In this document: piece after piece, positions 1 to 8,300 of the stretch
How the letters are laid out: each line of letters opens with the position of its first letter
Position numbering within the stretch: the first letter of the stretch is position 1
NCBI GenBank assembly: GCA_002393575.1
Contig: DGSN01000077.1
Coordinates: 18,188 to 82,187 of the forward strand
Source: Prevotellaceae bacterium UBA4361
GTDB lineage: Bacteria > Bacteroidota > Bacteroidia > Bacteroidales > Bacteroidaceae
Direction of reading: 5' to 3'
Length of the DNA: 64,000 nt
Position numbers and translations under genes: made by a program
Notes under the pieces: generated by a model
What the model was told of the DNA's origin: nothing
The model's database searches: none
Seen by the model: only the letters and a program-made list of their open reading frames with translations

Positions 1-2266
1 GAACGACATATAGACACACATCGGCAAACTTAGCAATCGCAACCGTATCCGAAACAACACCAATAGGAGCAGTATCGAGAAGGATGTAGTCGTACTTTTC
101 CTTCAAGTGTTCAATTGCACGGCCAAGATTCTCGCGTTCAAGCAACTCTGCTGGGTTTGGCGGAATAGGACCAGCTGGAAGGATATCAAGATTTGGACTG
201 ATGCCAGAATTCTGAACAAGAGAATCAAGGAATTCGATATCATCAGGGTCGCGTGACAAATAGTTCGACAAACCCTTATCAGTATCAGAAAGGTCAAACA
301 GACTTGCCAAACGAGGTTTACGAATATCAAGTCCCAATAGAATCACTTTCTTTCCTACGAATGCAATACTTGCACCAAGGTTGGATGCGATAGATGTCTT
401 ACCTTCACCTGCCGATGTAGATGTAAACATAATAACCTTCTTACCAGCCTCAAGAACGAATGGCAGATTTGAACGCAATGTACGATATACCTCCACCATC
501 ACACTATTACGGTTCTCCTGTACCACAACAGTACGGTCACCCTTTTCAAGAGCCTTCACGTATGGAATTGTTCCTAACAATGGCACATGAGTGAGTTTAG
601 CAAGATCCTCGCGAGTTTCAATTCTGTAACGGAAGAACTGGCGGATGAAATAAATCAAGAATGGTAGAACAAAGCCAATTGCAAATGCAATCAGATAAAT
701 CAGCTTCGATTTAGGAGAAATTGGACCACCACCAAGGATAGGCTCTTCAATCATCTTACCCTTGTATGCAGCAGATGCAAGCGTTATGGCATTCTCCTCA
801 CGTTTCTGCAAAAGCATCAGGTAAAGACCAGCCTTAACTTCCTTCTGGCGATTGATGTCAACCATAGCACGTTCCTTGGTAGGAGCAGCACTAATACGGC
901 TCGCATACTTATTCTGCTGTCCCTGAAGATTGTTTTTCTGAATATTGTACTGGCGTTTTGTACTTGCCAAAGAGGATTTGATACCCGAGAGCAACATTTC
1001 CATTTGGTTCGTTACAACTGTCACTGTAGGACTGGTTTCAGAAACAGTGCGAAGCAAACGAGAACGTTCAAGTGCTTGTTCGTTATACTTAGCCATCATA
1101 GAAGTAAGAGTAGGATCCCTCAAACCTACATTCGATGGAATAACCTGAAGATGATTGCTTGGATTATTCACGTAATCAATCAGATAGTCCAGCAAGTTCA
1201 TTTGAGTGGAGAGATCAACAATCTGAGTCTCATAACTTAATTGCTGAGAAGCATCCATTTGAGTATTAGCAGCATAGTCGGTAATACCAGCAGCACGCTT
1301 GTACTGTTCCAACTCAGCCTCAGTAGTATTCAACTCTTTGCTAATGATGCCCAAACGCTCGTCGATGAAATCAGCCGTTCTGCTTGCTTCAGCAAGGTTG
1401 TCTATATTCGCATCATCGTTATACACATCCCCCAAACGAATCAAGTAATCTCTTGCACGTTCAGGGATATTGTCAACCATGGAAATCAAGGCAATTGAGG
1501 TAGATTTAGAAGTAGGAGAAATACGCAAACGACCTGCGTAAGAACCAGCCATAGGAAGCAACGGACGGATATAAGCATGAATAGGTCGTTCCACAATATA
1601 AGGGTTATAGTCCTTATTATTCTGGGCATACCTTGAGAACATCAAGAGAGGATTCTTCTCAACACGAATATCTCCGAACGAGCACTTGATAATCGAAGGG
1701 AAAGCAGTCAGCACCTTGTTGATTTCAGATTCATAATAACGAATCTTCACCTGGAGGTTCTTCTGATCATCAGTTTGCATTTCCACCTCGATGGTCGTGT
1801 CAAGAGAGTCAAGCAACTCATTGTCATAATCAACCAAGAAAGGAACATACTTATTATAGATTTCATGATCCTTCAAACGGCCCTCCTGCATATAAGTTGT
1901 ATAGAGTTTTAGTTCCTTGACAACACGCTTATTCAAAGTACGCGTTGCGAGAACTTCAACTTCATTGTCGAAACCCGCACTATTGTTCTTCAATCCAAGT
2001 TCACTGAAAGTACTACTGATAGATGAAGAATATCTGCGTTCCTGATCCTTAATGAGCATCTTCGAACTAACACTGTAAATAGGAGTCTGGAATTTCAAAT
2101 AAACCTTAGCTATTGCCAAACAAGCAATAATCGAAGCTAAAATCCACCATTTGTAACGCAGAAGAAGATACCATAGAATGCGAATGTCAAAACTTGACTC
2201 TTCCACCATTTGGTTGGCTTGGAAATCACCATAGCCATAGCCACCTTGTTTTTCTGAATCTTGCAT
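1..2266 (-). CDS. Exopolysaccharide co-polymerase with BY-kinase domain (partial)
   Basis: The reading frame starts at 2266 and stays open to the left edge, so about 755 residues are seen and the C-terminus is missing. Order: a cytoplasmic N-terminal stretch, a membrane segment near residues 30-55, a long periplasmic Wzz/GumC-type region with coiled-coil character, a second membrane segment (about 555-575), then a bacterial tyrosine kinase domain. Kinase motifs are visible: Walker A (SAGEGKTS), Walker A' (ILLGLDIRKP) and Walker B (YILLDTAPIG). The family sets chain length of surface polysaccharide and phosphorylates its own Tyr-rich tail, which would lie outside the window. The N-terminus contains GGYGYG. 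A Bacteroidota-type promoter lies about 100 bp upstream. The role in capsule or exopolysaccharide export is inferred from the family; no other capsule gene is in the window. Confidence 0.93.
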   Translation of the reverse strand, partial: MQDSEKQGGYGYGDFQANQMVEESSFDIRILWYLLLRYKWWILASIIACLAIAKVYLKFQTPIYSVSSKMLIKDQERRYSSSISSTFSELGLKNNSAGFDNEVEVLATRTLNKRVVKELKLYTTYMQEGRLKDHEIYNKYVPFLVDYDNELLDSLDTTIEVEMQTDDQKNLQVKIRYYESEINKVLTAFPSIIKCSFGDIRVEKNPLLMFSRYAQNNKDYNPYIVERPIHAYIRPLLPMAGSYAGRLRISPTSKSTSIALISMVDNIPERARDYLIRLGDVYNDDANIDNLAEASRTADFIDERLGIISKELNTTEAELEQYKRAAGITDYAANTQMDASQQLSYETQIVDLSTQMNLLDYLIDYVNNPSNHLQVIPSNVGLRDPTLTSMMAKYNEQALERSRLLRTVSETSPTVTVVTNQMEMLLSGIKSSLASTKRQYNIQKNNLQGQQNKYASRISAAPTKERAMVDINRQKEVKAGLYLMLLQKREENAITLASAAYKGKMIEEPILGGGPISPKSKLIYLIAFAIGFVLPFLIYFIRQFFRYRIETREDLAKLTHVPLLGTIPYVKALEKGDRTVVVQENRNSVMVEVYRTLRSNLPFVLEAGKKVIMFTSTSAGEGKTSIASNLGASIAFVGKKVILLGLDIRKPRLASLFDLSDTDKGLSNYLSRDPDDIEFLDSLVQNSGISPNLDILPAGPIPPNPAELLERENLGRAIEHLKEKYDYILLDTAPIGVVSDTVAIAKFADVCLYVV

Positions 2267-2361
2267 AAAAATTAAAAAGCTTTTTATTTAAATATTAATT
2301 TTTCAACTTAACTTGCTTAAAGATTGATTTATAGAATTCGCCTATATGCACAAATTGCCTG

Positions 2362-2369
2362 CAAAATTA
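2362..2369 (-). promoter_or_regulatory. Promoter -7 element for the Wzz/BY-kinase gene
   Basis: On the minus strand this reads TAATTTTG followed by C, matching the Bacteroidota -7 consensus TAnnTTTG. It lies about 96 bp upstream of the start at 2266. The remainder of the 2267-2673 gap is AT-rich and shows no convincing gene. Confidence 0.55.
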
Positions 2370-2673
2370 CGGAAATTTGCCGATATGACAAAACAAAAGA
2401 ATAAAAAACGTAGTAATCGTTATAAAATAACTTGATACGTTTTCTTTTATGAAAGAAATAAAAGAATTAGAAGATAACCATCCTTGAACGCATGGGGCAA
2501 CGCTTTCAAGAATTATATCAAAATTTGCCTGTTTTTTCGTTTTATACCAACACACTTTTTAGAAAGAAATCATTTCTATCCGAAGACGAACCATATCATT
2601 TGTACCTATTTAATTTAATCAAGGCGCAACAAAAATGGCATTAACAACAAATAATATCAGTCATTGAACAATA

Positions 2674-3387
2674 CTAAACAGTAAGAAGCCAAATAGCCAT
2701 CAATGCAAAGAGGAAGGCTGAAATCATGTTAATCGCTCTCTGGAACAATTTCATCCTATGCTCAAATCTTTTCGCACTCGACAACATAGTCTGACGAATA
2801 AAATAGGCAATGATAAAAACAGGAACGACAGCAGAAAAAGAGAAAAACAAAGGAACCAGCCAACCAACATGCGATGTGAGCCCCAAAGGGAGCATCATGC
2901 CAAAATAAAAAACAGCACTTTCAGGACAAAATGCAAAAGCCAACAACAAGCCTAAAACGAAAGCACCCATTTTGCCATGAGCGCGAATTATCTGCTTATT
3001 GTTATGACATGAATCATGACGATGGTGTTGATGAAATGCCCTGTACAAAAAAAATGCAGATAGCAATAACAATAAATAAGGTACAACATCCTCAGCCTTC
3101 GACAAAAGGCTTTGGACAGCATCAATCCTCAATCCGTTAGAAACAACAAACATGAGCATCCATCCAAGCACAGAGTAAGTAGCCATCCTCCCCAAAGCAT
3201 AAAGAGCAGCACGGACGAAAAAGACACGGTGATATTTGTCATGATTCGCCAGGTAAGTTAAAGCAGAGATATTAATAGCCAATTGACATGGATTCAATGC
3301 TACCATCAATCCAAGCAATAAAGCAGTCAACAGAGGTAAATCTGTTGACTGCAACAATCGGTTTAATATATCTTCAGTAAAGGCCAC
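2674..3387 (-). CDS. CcdA/DsbD-like membrane permease, ArsG-type
   Basis: A 237-residue polytopic membrane protein with six or more hydrophobic segments. Two conserved cysteines sit in transmembrane context, Cys34 in LNPCQLAIN and Cys154 in FAFCPESA, as in CcdA/DsbD proteins and the related ArsG family found in Bacteroides. A His-rich cytoplasmic loop (about 119-130, HQHHRH) suggests metal or metalloid contact. The usual CPL motif is CQL here. It begins 11 bp after the AspT-like transporter gene ends, so both are probably one transcript. Family members move electrons or export thiol-reactive substrates; the substrate cannot be told from the sequence. Confidence 0.75.
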   Translation of the reverse strand: MAFTEDILNRLLQSTDLPLLTALLLGLMVALNPCQLAINISALTYLANHDKYHRVFFVRAALYALGRMATYSVLGWMLMFVVSNGLRIDAVQSLLSKAEDVVPYLLLLLSAFFLYRAFHQHHRHDSCHNNKQIIRAHGKMGAFVLGLLLAFAFCPESAVFYFGMMLPLGLTSHVGWLVPLFFSFSAVVPVFIIAYFIRQTMLSSAKRFEHRMKLFQRAINMISAFLFALMAIWLLTV

Positions 3388-3398
3388 TATTCAGTCAG

Positions 3399-5114
3399 TT
3401 ATGAGCAAAGCATCAAAATGAGAATCTGAGCCGTAATAATCCTCATAAACATCGAGAGCGGATAAACCGTAGAATAGCCGACCGAAGGGATGTCGTTATT
3501 TGCAGTAGCAGTAGAATATGCCAACGCAGGTGGGTCAGTAGTAGCTCCCGCCATCATACCCATAATCGAGAAATAGTTCTGCTTATACTTCCATCTCATA
3601 ATAACGCCAACCACCAGCAACGGAATCGTAGTGATAAGGAAACCGTAGAGCACATAAAGCAAGCCACCATGCATCACCGTTTCCAAGAAGTTGCCACCCG
3701 CCTTGATGCCAACACTTGCCAAGAACAGCACAAGTCCAATGTCTCGAATCATCAACGAAGCAGAGTTCGTTGTATATGCCACCAAACGCAATTTGAAACC
3801 GAATCGCCCCACCAAAATCGCAATAATAAGAGGACCGCCAGCCAAGCCCAGTTTCACAGGCATCGACATTCCAACGTTGAACTCCATACTACCGAAAATG
3901 ATACCAACCATAATTCCAACGAAAATCGTCAGCAGATTTGGTTTGTCGAGACGATTGGCCTGGTTACCAATCTTGTTTTCAAAGCGATCCACCGCATCCT
4001 TTGGTCCCACCACCGTCAAACGGTCGCCAACCTGCAGCGTAACATTCGGCGAAGCAAACAGTTCAATGCCCGAACGGAAAATACGAGTGACATTGACACC
4101 ATAAATGCTCGATGGATGCAGCGAACCCAACGTATGTCCATTGATTTTGTCCTTCGTGACAAGCAACCTTCTCGACGACATCGGAACATCCTGCTTGTCC
4201 CATTCCACCTTTACCTCCTTACCAATAAATGCTGTAATCGCCTCACTGTCCTCCTCGCCACAAACAATGTAGAGTAAGTCACCCAGTTTCAGAACCGTGT
4301 CCTTGGTAGGCAGCGTGACATGTCCCTCATGCAAAAGGCGTGAGCACACGAAATCGCGTCCCAAGAAATTACGAACCTGTAGAATCGTCTTGCCGTCAAT
4401 CAGAGGGTTTACCAGCTCAATGTGCATCAGATGCGGTTTCAGCGCAGAGGCATTGCCATTGTGCTGATTATAGTCATCCTCTTCCTTCTGGAAATTCACC
4501 TTGAAAATATAACGAATCGCAATGATAGAACCAATAATACCTATCACACCAAGAGGATAAGCACAGGCATAGCCATTAGCAATCACAGGAATACTTCCAC
4601 CAAAATGCTCCGCACCTATCTGGTCCAAAGCAGCATTCGCAGCACCAAGTCCAGGGGTGTTCGTCACAGCACCACAAAGCACACCCACCATCATCGGCAG
4701 TGTACTTGGGTCGTTCCTATCCATGAAGCCATAGTAGATGGTCAGCATCACAACTATGTTCATCAGGATGATGGCCAGTGCGCCCATGTTCAGCTTGATG
4801 CCGTTACCCTTCAGCGAAGTGAAGAAAGAAGGACCCACCTGCAAGCCAATGGAATAGACAAACAGAATGAGACCGAAATCCTGAATGAAGTTCAACACGC
4901 TCAATGGCTCCGAAGTAAATCCATACTGCTGGACACCTATGTTCAGGAAGTGCCCAGCCAGGATGCCAACGAAAAGCACGAACGTGACACCCAACGAAAC
5001 ACCACCTATTTTAAACTTGCCCAAATAAACGCCCAACGAAATCACCGCTGAATACAACAACACGATGTGCGCTATAGAAGAGCCATCTGTAATGAGTTTT
5101 GAAAGCCAATCCAT
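3399..5114 (-). CDS. AspT/YidE-type transporter with two RCK_C domains
   Basis: A 571-residue inner-membrane protein. Two repeats of an AspT/YidE membrane domain (about residues 15-200 and 385-570) flank two TrkA-C/RCK_C regulatory domains (about 215-380). The repeated signature GAVTNTPGLGAA (about residue 150) and its counterpart GATTDPPALAYS (about 530) are typical of the family, which includes the aspartate:alanine antiporter AspT and uncharacterised YidE/YbjL proteins. It is first in a two-gene operon with the CcdA-like gene. A TAAATTTG promoter lies 47 bp upstream. The family is clear; substrate and direction of transport are not known. Confidence 0.9.
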   Translation of the reverse strand: MDWLSKLITDGSSIAHIVLLYSAVISLGVYLGKFKIGGVSLGVTFVLFVGILAGHFLNIGVQQYGFTSEPLSVLNFIQDFGLILFVYSIGLQVGPSFFTSLKGNGIKLNMGALAIILMNIVVMLTIYYGFMDRNDPSTLPMMVGVLCGAVTNTPGLGAANAALDQIGAEHFGGSIPVIANGYACAYPLGVIGIIGSIIAIRYIFKVNFQKEEDDYNQHNGNASALKPHLMHIELVNPLIDGKTILQVRNFLGRDFVCSRLLHEGHVTLPTKDTVLKLGDLLYIVCGEEDSEAITAFIGKEVKVEWDKQDVPMSSRRLLVTKDKINGHTLGSLHPSSIYGVNVTRIFRSGIELFASPNVTLQVGDRLTVVGPKDAVDRFENKIGNQANRLDKPNLLTIFVGIMVGIIFGSMEFNVGMSMPVKLGLAGGPLIIAILVGRFGFKLRLVAYTTNSASLMIRDIGLVLFLASVGIKAGGNFLETVMHGGLLYVLYGFLITTIPLLVVGVIMRWKYKQNYFSIMGMMAGATTDPPALAYSTATANNDIPSVGYSTVYPLSMFMRIITAQILILMLCS

Positions 5115-5160
5115 CCTCTGAAATTATTCTTTTTACTAAAGCTATTGAACTAATCGACTG

Positions 5161-5168
5161 CAAATTTA
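5161..5168 (-). promoter_or_regulatory. Promoter -7 element for the AspT-like operon
   Basis: Minus-strand TAAATTTG followed by C, 47 bp upstream of the transporter start. It matches the Bacteroidota TAnnTTTG consensus. Confidence 0.6.
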
Positions 5169-5330
5169 AACATTTTTTTTCATCCGCATCGCATGGCATG
5201 ATGAAAAAGAAGTATTTTTTAGTATTTCCTTCATCAGGTTTTCTCACACAAAAAGATGGCGTGGACGTAAAGGAGATGAGAAAAGTGGTAATTAAAAATA
5301 GAAAACTTCGGAATTTCTGTGGAAAAACAC

Positions 5331-5338
5331 TAACTTTG
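5331..5338 (+). promoter_or_regulatory. Promoter -7 element for the histidine phosphatase gene
   Basis: TAACTTTG followed by CA, 55 bp upstream of the start at 5394. It is divergent from the transporter promoter at 5161-5168. Confidence 0.6.
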
Positions 5339-5393
5339 CAACCATCTTCAAAGTTTATTATCACCACTTATCGTTACCATTCCTTATTGCTGC

Positions 5394-5924
5394 ATGGAAA
5401 TCTATTTCATTCGCCACACCAGCGTGGCTGTACCCAAGGGCACTTGTTATGGACGAACGGACGTACCGTTGTCGGACACATTCGAGCAGGAAGCGTCGTT
5501 CACGAAAAGATTGTTGGATGGCATCCCGTTCGACAAGACATTCACCTCGCCTCTCACGCGTGCCGTTCGGTTGGCGTCTTTTTGCGGTTTCCCTGACGCA
5601 GAGCGGGATGCCAGGGTCTTGGAATTGGATTTCGGGGAATGGGAAATGAAAGGCTATGACGACCTATATAAGAACGACCCACGGTTTAGCTTTTGGTGTG
5701 ATCATCATATCACGCAACATACTCCTGGGGGTGAATGTGTAATGGATATGTTTCGCCGGGTAAAGGATTTCATCGATAATGTCAGGAAGATGAAATACCA
5801 TCGCGTTGCAGTGTTTAGTCATGGTGGCGTTCTCGCACTGGCTCGTGTCGTTGCTGGCGAAGTATCTTTGGGACAGGCTTTTGAAGATGTTCCAAGCTAT
5901 GGGAGCGTCTTGGTGTTAAAGTAA
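5394..5924 (+). CDS. Histidine phosphatase family protein (CobC/GpmB-like)
   Basis: 176 residues, the usual length for the branch-2-like small phosphatases. It begins MEIYFIRHTSV, with the catalytic Arg-His pair at residues 7-8, and carries the second catalytic His in FSHGGVLAL near residue 143. SPLTRAVRLA supplies a further phosphate-binding arginine. The family includes alpha-ribazole phosphatase and phosphoglycerate mutase-like enzymes, and the closest look is CobC-like. No cobalamin gene is nearby, so a role in B12 synthesis is only one option. The start chosen leaves the RHT motif at its usual distance from the N-terminus. A quasi-palindromic repeat follows directly. Confidence 0.85.
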   Translation: MEIYFIRHTSVAVPKGTCYGRTDVPLSDTFEQEASFTKRLLDGIPFDKTFTSPLTRAVRLASFCGFPDAERDARVLELDFGEWEMKGYDDLYKNDPRFSFWCDHHITQHTPGGECVMDMFRRVKDFIDNVRKMKYHRVAVFSHGGVLALARVVAGEVSLGQAFEDVPSYGSVLVLK

Positions 5925-5927
5925 AAT

Positions 5928-6003
5928 AATGAAAAGTGAAAAGTGGAAAATGCCATCCGGCTTGTTTGCGAAATTTTTCACTTTTCACTTCTCACATTTC
6001 ACT
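5928..6003. repeat. Quasi-palindromic word repeat (GTGAAAA type)
   Basis: Left arm of GAAAAGTG words, centre with GCCATCCGGC, right arm of CTTTTCAC words. It separates the convergent phosphatase and AsnC genes and could terminate transcription from both sides. One of about twenty such loci in the window. Confidence 0.8.
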
Positions 6004-6007
6004 TTAT

Positions 6008-6475
6008 TCACTCCACCGAAGGAATAGGAACTTGCCGATTGATGGCTTCGTTGAAGGAAATGATGGTTTCCGAACGGCTCAGTCCCAATGGCTGGAGCTT
6101 GTCGTGGATAATCGTCAAGAGGTCGTGATTGTTCTTTGCGTAGATTTTGATGAACATGTCGTATTCCCCTGTAGTGTAATGACACTCAACCACTTGAGGT
6201 ATCTTTTCGAGTTCGTTAACGACATTGTCGAACGAACCTGGGTCTTTCAAGAACAACCCAATGTAAGCACAGGTTTCATATCCCATTTTTTCGGGGTCGA
6301 ACTGGTAGTGAGTACCCTTTATCACACCCATCTTTGTCAGTTTCGAAATGCGCTGATGAATCGCAGCTCCCGAAACATTGCACGCCCTTGCCACTTCGAG
6401 GAAAGGTACACGAGCATTGTCAGCAATCATTTGAAGTATTTGCTGGTCTAATGCATCTAAAACACTTTGTCCCAT
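6008..6475 (-). CDS. Lrp/AsnC family transcriptional regulator
   Basis: 155 residues, normal for the family. An AsnC-type helix-turn-helix covers about residues 6-60 (LDQQILQMIADNARVPFLEV, then GAAIHQRISKL) and the RAM effector-binding domain about 68-145 (VECHYTTGEYDMFIKIY). Such proteins form octamers that sense amino acids and control metabolism. The gene is transcribed divergently from the RsmF-like gene from its own promoter at 6545-6552. The effector cannot be predicted. Confidence 0.92.
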   Translation of the reverse strand: MGQSVLDALDQQILQMIADNARVPFLEVARACNVSGAAIHQRISKLTKMGVIKGTHYQFDPEKMGYETCAYIGLFLKDPGSFDNVVNELEKIPQVVECHYTTGEYDMFIKIYAKNNHDLLTIIHDKLQPLGLSRSETIISFNEAINRQVPIPSVE

Positions 6476-6544
6476 TTCTGATAAGTTAGTTTACATTTGT
6501 TTTATTCATGCCGAAAAAAGCATGGAATCTTTACGAATTTTTCG

Positions 6545-6552
6545 CAAAGTTA
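6545..6552 (-). promoter_or_regulatory. Promoter -7 element for the AsnC regulator
   Basis: Minus-strand TAACTTTG followed by CG, 70 bp upstream of the regulator start. Confidence 0.6.
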
Positions 6553-6615
6553 AGAATTTATCTTTCAATACTGAAGTTTTCAAGCAAAAAATCTATTCGT
6601 TCTGTATTATTTCGC

Positions 6616-6623
6616 TATTTTTG
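6616..6623 (+). promoter_or_regulatory. Promoter -7 element for the RsmF-like gene
   Basis: TATTTTTG followed by CA. The transcript would have a leader of about 115 nt (6630-6747) that contains a GTGAAAA word run, a CTCGCT/AGCGAG inverted repeat and AAAACTTA words. Confidence 0.55.
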
Positions 6624-6747
6624 CATCCAAAAATATCGTGGGAGTGAAAAGTGAAAAGTGAATCTTTAGCTCGCTGTAGCCAAAAATTGCTATCAAGCGA
6701 GAACTCACAAACTCAAAAACTTAAAAACTCAAAAACTTAATTGAAAA

Positions 6748-8142
6748 ATGATTCCTGTTCCTGAAGCGTTTATCGGACAAATGTCTGCACTCCTCGGTGA
6801 AGACGACACAAAATTATTTCTTTCCGCTCTTTCTGCTCTTCCTCCTGTCTCTGTTCGAGTGAATGCAGAGAAAGACGGAAAGGCTGAAGGCGACGAGATT
6901 CCTTGGTGCCCACTCGGTATATATCTGAAAGAACGTCCGTCTTTCACGTTCGACCCATTGTTTCATGCTGGCACATACTATGTGCAGGAAGCATCGTCGA
7001 TGTTTCTTTCTCATGTCTTACGAAAATTCATTCCAAACAACGACAACGCATCGCCCATCATGGCACTTGACTTATGCGCTGCGCCAGGAGGAAAATCCAC
7101 ACTCACATTGTCGTCATTGCCTTCGGGTTCGTTGCTCGTGGCAAACGAGGCGGTGAGGCAAAGGGCAAACATCTTGGCTGAGAACCTGACGAAATGGGGA
7201 AATCCCAATGTCATCGTCACGAACAACTATGCTGAAGACTTCCAGCCACTTGGTTCCGTCTTCGACCTCATTGTTTGCGATGTTCCCTGTTCGGGTGAAG
7301 GCATGTTCCGAAAAGACCCAGAGAGCATTTCGGAATGGAGTCTTCAGAACGTGGATAAGTGTCGAAATAGACAGCGAAACATCATACAGCAGATTTGGCC
7401 GTGCCTCAAGACGGGCGGTATTCTCATCTACTCCACATGTACCTATAACACGGCAGAGAACGAGGAAAACATAGAATGGATTCGGCATGAAACGAATGCA
7501 GAAGTATTGGATTGCGAAGCTGATGCCAGCTGGGGCATAACGGGCAATTTGCTTGAGGGGCAAGACTTTCCATGTTACCGCTTTTTACCCCATCGCACCA
7601 AGGGAGAAGGCTTTTTCCTTGCAGCACTCCGCAAAACGGATGACGATGGCAGCACGACCAGCATCCCTAAAGCGAAAAAGCTGAAGCCCAGCAAACAAAG
7701 CACAGCTGTCCCTGCTGAAATCAAAAACTGGATACATGATTCGGAACAATTTGCTTTTCGCTTCGATGAGAAAAAACAATTATTCAGTGCTTTTCCCAAG
7801 GCTTTCTCAAGTATTTTAGAGCAAGCACTGTCTTCCCTCAGTGTCATCCATTACGGCATTCGTATGGCAACCACGAAGGGCAAAAACGTACTTCAACCAT
7901 TACCTTCACTTGCTCTAAGCAATTCACTGAACATCAATTCTTTCCATCAATACGAATTGACATACGAACAAGCCATCTCGTTTCTGCGGACAGAAAGTCT
8001 CGTTTTGAGTGCAGACACTCCGAACGGTTTTATTCTCGTCACTTACAAGAACCATCCGCTTGGGTTTGTCAAGAACTTGGGTTCTCGTGCCAACAATCTC
8101 TACCCCTCCGAATGGCGTATTCGAAAGATAATAGTAAGTTAA
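6748..8142 (+). CDS. RsmF-like rRNA cytosine-C5 methyltransferase
   Basis: 464 residues, NOL1/NOP2/Sun family. SAM-binding motif I is DLCAAPGGKS at 108-117. Motif IV is DVPCSGEGMFRKD with Cys181. Motif VI is STCTYNTAENEENI with the catalytic Cys231. The two cysteines are the pair needed for m5C formation and product release. A C-terminal region (about 325-464) ending in NLYPSEWRIRK resembles the RsmF C-terminal/PUA-like RNA-binding domain. It should methylate a cytosine in 16S rRNA; the exact position is inferred only from the family. It has its own promoter and stands alone. Confidence 0.9.
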   Translation: MIPVPEAFIGQMSALLGEDDTKLFLSALSALPPVSVRVNAEKDGKAEGDEIPWCPLGIYLKERPSFTFDPLFHAGTYYVQEASSMFLSHVLRKFIPNNDNASPIMALDLCAAPGGKSTLTLSSLPSGSLLVANEAVRQRANILAENLTKWGNPNVIVTNNYAEDFQPLGSVFDLIVCDVPCSGEGMFRKDPESISEWSLQNVDKCRNRQRNIIQQIWPCLKTGGILIYSTCTYNTAENEENIEWIRHETNAEVLDCEADASWGITGNLLEGQDFPCYRFLPHRTKGEGFFLAALRKTDDDGSTTSIPKAKKLKPSKQSTAVPAEIKNWIHDSEQFAFRFDEKKQLFSAFPKAFSSILEQALSSLSVIHYGIRMATTKGKNVLQPLPSLALSNSLNINSFHQYELTYEQAISFLRTESLVLSADTPNGFILVTYKNHPLGFVKNLGSRANNLYPSEWRIRKIIVS

Positions 8143-8143
8143 T

Positions 8144-8262
8144 AATTAAAAGTTAAAAATGGCTTTAGCGTTAGCATTGGCCTTTGGCTTTTTCCGTCCG
8201 GATAGCGAGCCAACGCTAACAGCCAATGCTAATGCCATTTTAATTTTTAACTTTTAACTTAC
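8144..8262. repeat. Quasi-palindromic word repeat (TTAGCATTGGC type)
   Basis: The left arm runs from AATTAAAAGTTAAAAATGGC words through TTAGCATTGGC. The centre holds CCGTCCGGAT. The right arm carries the reverse complements GCCAATGCTAATGCCA and TAACTTTTAACTT. The same words recur in shuffled order, so the pairing is strong but not a simple perfect palindrome. Confidence 0.85.
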
Positions 8263-8300
8263 CGAAGCTTTTAACTCTCTAAGACTCAACTATAACCATT

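Noticed and set aside
2367..2555. 62-residue minus-strand frame upstream of the Wzz gene
   Set aside because: It is AT-rich, overlaps the promoter, and has no family resemblance.
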